Positions 45,010-56,200 of a stretch of 64,000 nt of DNA are shown in pieces. The notes beneath the pieces were generated by a model. The model made no database searches. It was not told the DNA's origin and saw only the letters and a program-made list of their open reading frames with translations. The stretch lies in contig JACCGJ010013783.1 of the NCBI GenBank assembly GCA_013407085.1, forward strand, positions 1 to 64,000. Reading direction: 5' to 3'. The position numbers and the translations under genes are program-made. Each line of letters begins with the position of its first letter. Position 1 is the first letter of the stretch. This DNA is from Atriophallophorus winterbourni. Its lineage: Eukaryota > Platyhelminthes > Trematoda > Plagiorchiida > Microphallidae.

Positions 45010-47385
45010 AAACGAGGATGCTCATCTCTACATCTAAAAGACGTGGGCGCATTTGTTGGTACTACAAGATGTATGGGTATAAAGCCTCAAAAATCATTTT
45101 CCCATTTTCAAAATCCGTCAAAATCAAGCATCTGATTGTAACGGCAACTACTGTGCCTGACTCACCAAACCTAAATTTCAAGAATTACGAGAAAGACAAA
45201 TCTATTTGTCTGCACTTCTTGGTCAATATTGGCGCGTCATACGTCACACCTTTTATAACCAGTTCTTGAAAACGATCTTCCTATAAACTTTAGGCGGCAT
45301 ATAGCACTCGTAGTAACATTCGACAGCAATGCCTCCTAATCCTCAATTTCGGACTTATTCAAAGATTCCCTGATGTGTTTATCATTGCTGAGGTTAATTT
45401 CCCCATAATCGGAATGGACGATTTTCCTCACTTCTTTCTAACTGTCGAAATAAAACAGCGGGAAACAGTAGATACGACAACCTCACGACAAGGGTTAGGA
45501 AACAGTCCTAAAAACATTCCTTCGAGTATCAATTCTGTTACTCCAGAAACCTCGACATATAGTTCTAAACTGTATAAATTTACATCTTTCAAGCAACCCC
45601 CACGACCGACAGACAAAATGACTGACTCTGTGAAACACCACAAAGTCAATAACGGACCAGTGGTCTATTTCTGACCTAGGCAACTTAATCCTTTTAAAAT
45701 AAAACTTGCCAAAACCGAATTTGACCGTATGCTAGAACATGGAATCATTCGACATTCCTGCAGCTCTTGATCGTCACCACTACATATGGTTCCCAAGAAG
45801 ACCGTAGATGACAGGAGGCCTTTTGGCGACTACAGCGCTCTTAACAAACACACAGTGCAAGGCAGATACCCTGTGTCACATATCGAATAGGTTTTTGAAT
45901 TCTTTGTGCGATCACTATGTTTACAAAGCTAAATCATGTTCGTGCTTATCATCACATCCCGTTAGCCGAGGATACATACATAAAACGGCAGTCATCACTA
46001 CATTCGGCTTATACAAACTTACTCGAATGCCCTTTGGTCTGAAAATTTCTGCACAGTCTTTTCATCGTTTTGACGACGAAGTACTCCCAGACTTGCCGTT
46101 CATATACTCATACATTGACGACGTACCAATTGATAGCAAATATCAATAGCAGCAGGCCACACACACTCGTCTAGATTTAGAGGGTTTCCTACATTTTGGG
46201 AACAAGAGCAACTCTACTAAACTCATTTTTGTTACAGACACTGGATTTCCAGTTCATAGGCTCACATGTTCTGACATTGCACATTTTCCTGTAAAATTGC
46301 AAGCGATTTCTGAGTTTCCTGTTCCAAAAACAGATACTCAGCTGCACAGTATTATCCGTATGAACAATTTCTAGAGCCCTTACATTTCCTACTTTGAAAA
46401 TATTATTGCACATCTAATTGACGTGCTCAACACTAAAGAAAAACCACTCCCTCTTTCGCCATAGGCATAAAGGGTCTGTGCAGTCTATCTGAACTATATT
46501 TCATTGATCCAGATCCGAACTCTCATTCATAATGGATGAACGATGCCTAAATTTTGGCTGTGGGAAATGTTTTACAAAAAATCCATAAATACACTATAAG
46601 TTCACTTGTATTCTTTGCAGAAGCCTAGCCTGGCGCAAACCCGCTACAGACGGATTGGCCGTAAATTATTAACATTTATTCAACAATACGGCATATTCAT
46701 CACCTCTTGGATGGCCGTGACTTTATCATGTTCATGGCTCACAAACCGCTATCATTTTTTATGCATTCTAAACTCGATTGTCAAGGTTCGACACTTGTAT
46801 TACAATTCGGAATAATATATTGATATTCTTACTTAAACTGAGATGCTAACTTGTTCGCCGATGACTTATAAAGACCTCACATTTCTGTTTTTTTCTGCAG
46901 GCAAACGATTCGATCTTTCCCACTTGGCTAAAATTCAAAGTGAAGTTGATACAACCGAACCCGCTAACTGTCGATCATTGAATTTACAGCAAATCCACTC
47001 AAACAACGGCGTTGCCTTGTTGGCGACAGAAAAAATATGACCGCTTGATCCTTCTTCTATAGGCATGGCATTTTCCATTAATTCCATTCGATATCTCACC
47101 CTGGAAAGCTTGACTCTCGGGGGCTTATCGCATTTCGTTTTGTTTGGCCGTCCATGAATAAATATATATGAGTGTGTCCAGCATAGCATCCCTTTTGAAA
47201 AGAACAAAATATGTCGACATAATATCACATCTTGCATCCCTTTTAGCCATCCAAAAAGTAGTTTCTATTACGTTCATCTTGACATTATAAGTCTTATATC
47301 GTCATTGAATGGATATACGTAGCAAATGTTCACTTCAATTGCTGGCCGAATTCTTTTCCGTCAGACTTTTTACACCCGATTCTCA
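45010..47385 (+). mobile_element. Decayed CsRn1-like Ty3/Gypsy retrotransposon, copy A
   Basis: In order on the plus strand: a gag zinc finger of the C-x2-H-x4-G-x3-C type in degraded form (CWYYKMYGYKASK, 45046), a protease-like NIGASYVTPF (45225), the PR/RT linker, RT (TFGLYKLTRMPFGLK and YSYIDDVPIDSK in 45808-46149), RNase H remnants near 46550-46780, and the integrase zinc-binding and central region (46880-47380). Frames change often. No LTR was found at either side, so it is an internal fragment. Confidence 0.72.
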
Positions 47386-47389
47386 AAAC

Positions 47390-49450
47390 AGTCGACCTAT
47401 AGGATTTAGGCGGCTGTAATAAAACGTAGGGATAACGCATTCAACCCTCCGTTTCGGACTGATTCGAACATTCCCCTGGGTTTATTTGTTCCATAATTGT
47501 TATCGACGTTTTGTCTTACTTCTATGTAAGTGTCGAGCTTAAACATCGGAGATAAGTACATACGACAACCACATTACAAGTGTTAGGCATCACCTCTAAA
47601 TACGTCTCCTCGCGTATCAAAACTGTCACACCATAAAATTCGCTATTCACTTCTATACTGAACGAATTTCCAGCCATCATGCAACCGCCACGACCGCCAA
47701 AGTGATCCATTTGAAATACACTGCAACGTCAACAGTGAACTACCCTTCTATCTTATACCTAGTCGACTTATTCCTTATAATTTCATTGTTGGAAAAGCAA
47801 AGTTAGATTATATGCTATAACATGCAATCATTCGCCCTTCAAGCAGCTCTTGGTCGTCTCGACTACATAATGAACTCAGATTACTGGAGGCCGTGTGGCG
47901 ACTACCACGCTCCAAACGGTGAAAGACAGACACCGCGTGTCACATCTCCATGATTATTCATCGAAATTTTCCTATATAACTAGTCTTACTAAGTTAGATC
48001 ATGTTCGTGCCTATCACCACATCCCGTTACTCAAAGAAGACATACCTAAAACGGTAGTCAAAACACCTTTCGGCTGAATGGAACTCATGCGAGTGCCCTT
48101 TTGTCTGATATATGCGCAGAATTGGTAGTGTTTCATCGACGAAGTACTGCGAGTCTTGCTGTCCGCCTGATCACACATCGACAAAGTTTTAATTGTCAGC
48201 TACATAGGAGCACGCTAACAACATTCGTCTTGTTCTCGAGCGTTTCGTCATAATGAAATCATGATCAACTCTAGTTTATGCATTTTGTTACAGACACGCT
48301 GGAAGTCCCGGTCATCGTCTCACTACATGTGCTACTACATATTTTCCTGAAAACATCTAAAAAATATCTGATTTTCTTGTTCTAACAACAGTTACTCAAC
48401 TGCAGTGTTTCATCTGTATGAATAATTTTTCCGCTGTTTCATTTCAAAATGTGCAAAATTATTGCATGTCTGAGTGACATACTCAACATTAAAACAAAAT
48501 TAATTCAGCTTTCGACAGAGGCACTTGAAGATTTTACAACTTCCAACATGGCTCTTTGCAGTCCACCCGAATTAACTTTCATTAATCCATGCCTGACCTT
48601 CCATTTATCGTTGACAACCGATGCTTCAAATTCAAATGTGAGAGCTGTTTTGCATCAACACCATAAAAACACAAAACGTAACATGGCAGGAAAATAATCC
48701 GGCTTTAACCCGCCACATTCCATTCGACCATTGATTATTTCAATATGTTCCAATATACAAACAGCATTTTCATCACCTCTTGGAGTGTCGTGACTTTATA
48801 ATTTTTAAGGATCACAAAACGCTAACATTTGCATTCTATGCTCGATCGTTCTTCGCCCCGCCAGATTTGACACTTGGAATACATTTCTGAATTCTCTACT
48901 GCCATTGGTCCCATTATATGAGAGGCGATCTTGTTTGTCGATGCTTTATCAAGGTCTCTCATTTCTATTTTGTATGCCTTTCATTCGATTTGATTTCAAC
49001 CTTTTGACTAACCCGTCAAAGGGAGATTAGTATAACACAACTGGCTGAATTTCGGTCGTTGAATTTGCAAAAAACCCGGTCGCTTAACGCCGATCCCATG
49101 TTGACAAACGATATGTTGATAGGGCAACCAAAACCATTAATTCCTTGTTCTTTGCGACGTGCTATGTTTGATCAATTTCCTTCGATATATCATCTTAAAA
49201 GCGCGCTACCGTGAGGCTCATCGCAGATCGTTTCGATTAGCCTTCCATGAATATGGATATATGAACCTGTGTCCAGCATGGCAATCCCTTGTCAAAAATC
49301 CAAAATAGATCGATATACTATCATATCCTACATCCAATTTGTTTGTTTCATGTGCATCTTCACCTCGAAAGTCGAATGTCGTCATCGAACAGATAAACAT
49401 TCGTTCTAATGGCACTTGATCGCTTAACGCAATGGCCGAATGCTTTTCCT
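47390..49450 (+). mobile_element. Decayed CsRn1-like Ty3/Gypsy retrotransposon, copy B
   Basis: It repeats the order of copy A from the protease/RT linker: tttaggcggc (47406, matching 45290), DYWRPCGDYHAPN (47878), YHHIPLLKEDIPKTVVKTPFG (48015), RNase H text with TTDASNSNVRAVLHQH (48610-48670) and integrase-like text at 49130-49450. Copies A and B differ substantially and both carry stops, so they are separate old insertions or an old duplication. Confidence 0.7.
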
Positions 49451-50226
49451 AGAATGACACATTTTGTGAGATTGTAGCACGCGTTTTCGTCGAAAATTGA
49501 ATTACCAATATAAGTAATTCAATGTATTTTAAAGTTTATCTGTCCAAAATGCATATACTCTACAGTCGCCATAAATTAATAATATAAGGACAGCATGAAA
49601 AACAAAAAAAGGTTTTATGAATATGAAATGTGAGGTTGTGTATTCAGGTCCGAGGTTGGATTTTGGTGAACATATAATTGTCAAGTTCATCCTTGAACAT
49701 GTTCATGCTTGATACCGATCCTCATCGTACTGCCCTTACATAATGTGTACAAACTGCAATAAATCGGTCGTGTGTTATGTGTGATGGGAATGCTTACAAA
49801 TGAGCGATCCAGTTAACACGTTTGTTCAACAGCATTTTCTCCCATTAATTTTTTAAAAATGAATTTCGTTAACAACTATTCTACATAGGATTGTACGTCG
49901 ATTTATGCATATAAATACTGCTATAATAAAAATATTTCCTATATTTTCAAAAGTTCATATTATATATTTTGATGTTTATTCAATGTAAACAGTGTTCAAC
50001 GATTTATAACTTTTTATTGAAAATAATATTCAATAAAAATTATTGCGTGATATTTAATAAAATCAAAATAAAACATAAATGCTCCCCTCAATTTGCTTGT
50101 GTGTGATGTGACAATTTCATTGGTGCAAATCAAGAGCGATGATTGGTGGAGCGCTTTTCTCGTCCGGAATAAATTGGCTGATCAAGGTCACGAAGCAGAG
50201 ATTTGCCGGGTAAACGATTCCTTCAA
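49451..50226. other. AT-rich region upstream of the micro-exon gene
   Basis: No ORF or repeat was recognised. It should contain the promoter of the gene starting at 50227; a TATA-like tataaat at 49908 and others are too common here to be assigned. Confidence 0.35.
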
Positions 50227-50278
50227 ATGAGATTTATCATTCTAGTTGCACTGATTGCCACGGCTATGTGCTCTGCAA
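50227..50278 (+). CDS. Micro-exon gene exon 1: signal peptide (52 nt coding)
   Basis: ATG at 50227, 17 codons plus one base, donor gtgaga. Charged n-region (MR), hydrophobic core FIILVALIATAM and a C-S-A cleavage-like end make a textbook signal peptide. Too short for ordinary ORF calling. Confidence 0.68.
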
Positions 50279-53200
50279 GTGAGAATTATATTTCGCTACA
50301 TTGATTTAATTCATCGTTACTTTAACATTCTGTTCCAAATTTCTATCTCCAAACTCATGCAATCTTCTTCCTCAGGTATTGGACGGAGTAAGTCGTTGCA
50401 GCTTGTTGTACGCCTGATATGAACTTTGATTTGGAAAGCTACATTTAATAAGAGATTACTCAAACATAATAGCAAAATTTTCGCTATCCAACTCAGCCAA
50501 ATTTGGATAACTCTAATGCACAACTGTAGACTTTCGGATTCTACTCTCTCAAACTGTACACACATTTTAAAATTTGATATGCTCGTTTAATCTATTATTA
50601 TATTTTCTCTATAAAACAGAAGTATATCAAGGAACAGAAGGTGTGTTGATATTTTGATAGCTGCATTTCTGTTCGCCAGATCACCATCACGATTAATCTG
50701 AATGGATTATATTTAAAGGTTATTTAACTTATAGTTATAACACGACGAGAAACGGTGATCAACTAGACTGATGTATCTTTTATATAAATTAAAATTTATC
50801 TCACCAAAAGATGCTTTCCGTTGTATGGAATCAGTTTCGTTCTATTGCTTGTATGAATGGTGGAGTGTGATGTTTTTGGGAATTTACATCGACATCGAAA
50901 TAAGGTTTTGGATGGATGCGAAAAATAGCTACATTGCGCACAGCTGCATTTATCCTGATTCGCTATTTACCATTCCAGAATATATCACGTGAATGCAGAA
51001 CGTCAAAATGTCTTGATAACTGATACGAAATTTAACTTGAACGAATAAAACAGTATGCTCTTGATACATTTCTGTTGGTGTGAATCTAGCTCTGCCAAGA
51101 AAAATTCGATGTTTTTCCCATTGTAGATTTGTGCGAAGGTATGTATTTTTCGTATCTTTCGCAACTCATCATTTTGGTAATCGATTTCTGCCTATTATAA
51201 AGATTTCCGCGAGCGAAATCGAAATGAAACTTTCTCGATTAACTTTGCTAGTAAGAATACGTGATCGGTGAAAAACATTTCTGCTGTGCAACAAAACACA
51301 ACTTTACTTTCACCGCTGTGCATTTTTTGAGTGTATTTCCGAATGGAACGCTTTAATAAAGTCTACCTTAAATTTCATCCGTAGGATGCGAGAAATTTAC
51401 GTACCGTCAGCATGGAAAGATTTTGTGGTAAATCCAAAGGTCGCTGTCGTTACGACGTAGCGAATTACAAGCCCGTTACGCTGCTCTCCTGCATTTTGAA
51501 AATTATGCAGCGCATCTTAACTGAGTGCATCGTGGGTCACCTTGAAAAGAAAGGAGTTTTATCAGCAGCGCAATTTACTCATCACTCTGCATGATTGGAC
51601 AACGTCTCTTGACCTAGGATACTCCGTTCATGCCTGCGATATTGATGTATCAAAGGCATTCGATAAAGTCAACAACAGCTTGCTTCTGCAATAACTATGG
51701 ATAACAGGACATTTTTATCATGGATAACGGATTATCTGACAGATTGAAATGTGCGAGTCTGCATTGACGATGTTCTATCAAAAAGCATCGACGTCAACAA
51801 CGACGTCCCTCAAGGTTCAGTGCTAGTGCTTATCCTTTTCATGATATACAGAAATGATATTGCGCAAGTTGTACGATGCAAGATAGTTTTTTGCTGATGC
51901 ATACAAATATGTAAGCAAATCCAAACCATTGAAGATTGTTTGATGCTGCAAGAGGATTTGGATGCCTTATATCACAAGTCACATCTAAATCAGGTGCCCG
52001 TTAGCATACGTAAATGTAAAATGGTCGACCTGGCTAACAATATGAGCATATATATAATCTTGATCATGAAAACGTGACTGGACCACCAGCGCTGAGTAAT
52101 ATCTCAGTATCTGGATTACTAATAACCTGAAACCCAATAGTCATTGCCAGAAAGTCTTCAATGTTGCTAGCAGTGCCTTTGAAACGATGAAGAGAATATG
52201 TTAACATTTCTCGCCTAAAACGCGACCCCGCATTAAAAATACTTACATCCACCCAACGATATATACACGAGCTTAATTGGGAAACCGTGGTTACGTAGAG
52301 AAATTGGATTGCTAGATAAAATTTAGCCCCAAGCGACGAAGCTAGTTGATGGAACGCAGCACATCTCAAATGAGTGTAAGGAGCGAAATCATCCCAAGAA
52401 ACATGTTACTGCGTATGATAGATCAGTCTCTCCGCTATTTAATAGAACACAGATACCACAAGAGTACACGAAGTCTTTCAAGTTGTCTCGCTATCCCTCA
52501 CTCAAGACACTACTGTATATGTCGACTAAACCCTAGGAAATCTCCTGGAACCGATGGATTAACACCAGCACTACTAAAATCCTGTGACCAGCAGCTGTGT
52601 GAACCACTGTGCCAATTGTTCCAACATTCCCTAACTGAAGGAGTGGTGCCAACAGAGTGGAAGACAGGAGTAATTTCACCAATTTATAAGGGTGGTATCC
52701 GTTCAGATCCCGCGAACTACCGTCCTGTCACCCTACTCCCCGTGATATCCAAAGTGATGGAGCGCATAGTGACGGAAAATATAGTTCATCACTTGGAATA
52801 ACAAAATATACTATCTGTCGCCCAGCATGGGTTTCGTAAAGCTCGCTCCTGCTTGACAAACTTGCTGACGGTATTAAACGATTGGACCCAAACGGTTGAC
52901 GCAGTAGACAGTGTGCACGCGTGCTATCTGGATATGTCGAAAGCTTTCGACAGAGTTGATCACTTCCTGTTGCTACGGAAGCTGAAACAGATTGGTATTG
53001 ACGGGCAGCTACTCGTGTGGTTCGAAAGCTACCTCAATGGGCGCAAGGCAACCGTTCGAGTTAACGGGGTAAAATCACGAGCCATTAATACCTCCAGTGG
53101 TGTACCGCAAGGTTCCGTTCTCGGTCCAGTGCTTTTCTTAGTTTACATCAATGATTTACCTGAGACGCTCTCATGCAATGTAGTTCGTTTTGTGGATGAT

Positions 53201-56200
53201 GTTTAACTTTGGATGCGAATAAAATCAACTGCAGACTGCGTAAAACTGCAAAGTGATTTAGATGCACTACACGAATGGTCAGTTAGAAATAAACTGCCGT
53301 TTAATTTTCAAAAGTGCAAGTTACTGCAAATCGGTAAGCCCTTTCAGTACGAATATCACTTTGGGCAGACGATTTTGAGCTGGACCGAATCGAAGAAGGA
53401 TCTTGGAGTCTGGATATGTGGCAGCCTAAAGAACAGCGTGCATTGTGAGGTCATTTACAAGCGTGCTTCAAAGCTTCTAGGTATGCTGCGACGGATCTTC
53501 AGAACCTTTACGCCTGTAACGTTGCCAAGCATCATGAAGACCTACTTAATTCCCACAATGGAACATGCATCGCAAGCATGGACTCCGTGGATGAAAAAAG
53601 ATATATTCTTGCTTGACAGGATATATCATCGTGCAACTAAACTCGTGCGTGGTTTTCAAGACCTTACATACGAGGAAAAGTTGAAAAAGCTAAAGCTCCC
53701 CACTCCCCTTCAACGTAGACTTCGAAGTGACGTTATAATTACTTACAAGATATTGAATACTCCAGATCATCCACTCAAACATTTGTTCAAATACCGTGAA
53801 TCAGGAATTACACGTAGCCACTCAGCGGCACTACAAATTCCCCATTCCCGTACTAATTGTCGCCGATATTTCTATTCAGTACGTGTCTTTTTCCTGTGGA
53901 ATGCCCTTCTTGAAGCAATTATCACCTCTCCCTGTATCCAAACATTCACTCGAACCTTGGACAATTATTTGTTACATAACGATTTGACGATGCCTGTGTA
54001 TTGACTCAGTGTAAGCATATTGCTTGACTCCAGTGACATCGTATAATTGATTTTTTATACCTCTTATTGAACGCATATTTACTATGATATGGTAATTGTG
54101 AAGCTATGTGCTTTTTGTGACCATAAATTCTTGAATCTTGAATCTTCTTTTCGCTGCGTATTAGCTTTCTGTGGAATTTACTACCGCATTGTATTGTGAA
54201 CGCTTCAACGATCCATGATTCCTGAATGCTTATATCAAAAAGATTTGGAAGAAATATTTTCTGTTAAGTTGAATAAATATTATAATAAAATAATATATAT
54301 ATATATATATTGTATAAAATAATATGTCGATTGTGTCTGATCGAATTATTTTGAAACAGTTATAATATCGCATAAAAGTGGTGAGTTAATCGATTTCAAT
54401 GAAATTCAGTAACAAGAAAATGAAAATTATTATGCATTATATGCTAAAAATGTCAAGGCCACAAATCATTCGACATTAAATTGAGTTGATGTTAATGAAA
54501 CAAATAAAAAAATTAATTCAATGAACGCAGGATGTAGTGCAGGTTCTAAAAAGAATTCAGTCAACCAGGTAGCACGAAAATCAGGTTCGCCTCTTCAATA
54601 AGTTGGATAATAATTGGTAAGAATTAGGCAGCTTTCTTATCAAGGTTTAAAACCTGGTACTTATTGACGGATGTCGGTTAAAACAAATACTAATTGTGCG
54701 GACTATCTATCAAATAATTCACGATATCTTCCAAACTATTTATTCCAACGTAGTTAGAACTTGACCGGTGGATAAATAAAGATTGAATATGCACATCCGT
54801 AGATTTATTGCGGTAATCTATGAATTGTAAATGAACGCAATTGTTACGTATTTGTAAAACGTTCAACTACTAAGAATGTGAATTGGTTATAAGTAAAATA
54901 TTGGATGGTTTAGAATCCATCAATTGAAAGGTATAACGTTTTCATCATATATGAAGAAGCTTCCATGCATAATTGTAGGTTACAAGTATAATTCACGGTC
55001 AACAATTTTAGTCGTTAGATTTCAAATGATGAATAAGTTGTGCGTTTTCATTTAAACCTTTCGTTTCTCGAAGTTGGATTTAAATAACGATATTTGTTTA
55101 AAATATGGTTACTATTTGTGACTACTCATCCGCGCCAAGCCCCTCGAACTATTCACAAAGTTGATCACGACGGTCCATAATGGAAGCACTGGACTCGAGT
55201 TTCGCTCTCATTCGAGCTCATCAGCAGTGCATATCCACCGCTTCGGGGGCGGGATTCGAACCCCCGACCATCATCGTTGTAGTCCCACGCCTTAACGACC
55301 TGGGATACCGTCCACCGTTTGACCGATCGCAATTAAGCTTTTATGAATTGTTTAATAAGTTATATTCAATTTCATTATCGCAGCTTGGAAGATTCGGGGT
55401 ACGTATATGTTTGAACTTTAAATGAAAAAAAGAATATCAATTTTGATAATTCAAAATTTCATTCATCAATGTTTTAGTTGTTGGTCTCCTTTGATCGATG
55501 TTTTTTTCATATATGTGCATCACATTCACATGATGGTTCCATGCTCTTCAGCTTTTCAAATCACTAGTCAGTCCGATTTGGGACGAACCATCTCACCCGC
55601 AGTGATTGCAACGATAGGCAAAACTCGGTCGTTGGGCGTCATTTGCACGCCGTCAGCGTGATCTGCGTTTAACAGCCAAGAGCTGTATCTTCACCTACAG
55701 AGCTTGCAGAAGACACCGCACTCAGTGTCTCTAATGTGAGACGTCAAGAGCAAGAGTTCTCCCATACTCACGGGGTCAATGCCAATAGGTTTTATAATAA
55801 TATTAAAAATCATTTTGTGAGTTCATTAACATCCGAATAACAGAAGAAGAATCCTTTGCAACGTACTGTGGAATAATTTGTTAAAAGATAAACTATCTTC
55901 AATGGTTTTCACACATTTCCAGTTCAACAAATAAAACACAATAACTAGCTTGAAAAACGCAGTATTTGTTGCTTGCTCGATGAGATTGGATTATTCAGTC
56001 CGTCTGGAAACACAGAACAAATTTCCATTTTGTCTACTGGCAACATCTAAACTTAAAAAGCGATTGTATAATGATATCTGAAATATCAAAATCGCCTTTA
56101 TCAAACTGTTTCATATCCTTTTTTCTAGTAAAAATTATAAGGGTTTTAGAAGCTCAAACCAAGAAATGTATCAGCATAAAATTTATCGAGTTGTCAAGTC

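Noticed and set aside
50733..50755. A further micro-exon (20 nt, between acttatag and gtgatc)
   Set aside because: Twenty nucleotides break the phase-1 pattern and the donor is poor.
54531..54542. A 12-nt micro-exon between cgcag and gttcta
   Set aside because: It is symmetric, but the acceptor lacks a pyrimidine tract and the donor is weak.
55230..55320. A tRNA gene (perfect B box)
   Set aside because: No acceptor-stem pairing or proper anticodon arm; a SINE fits better.
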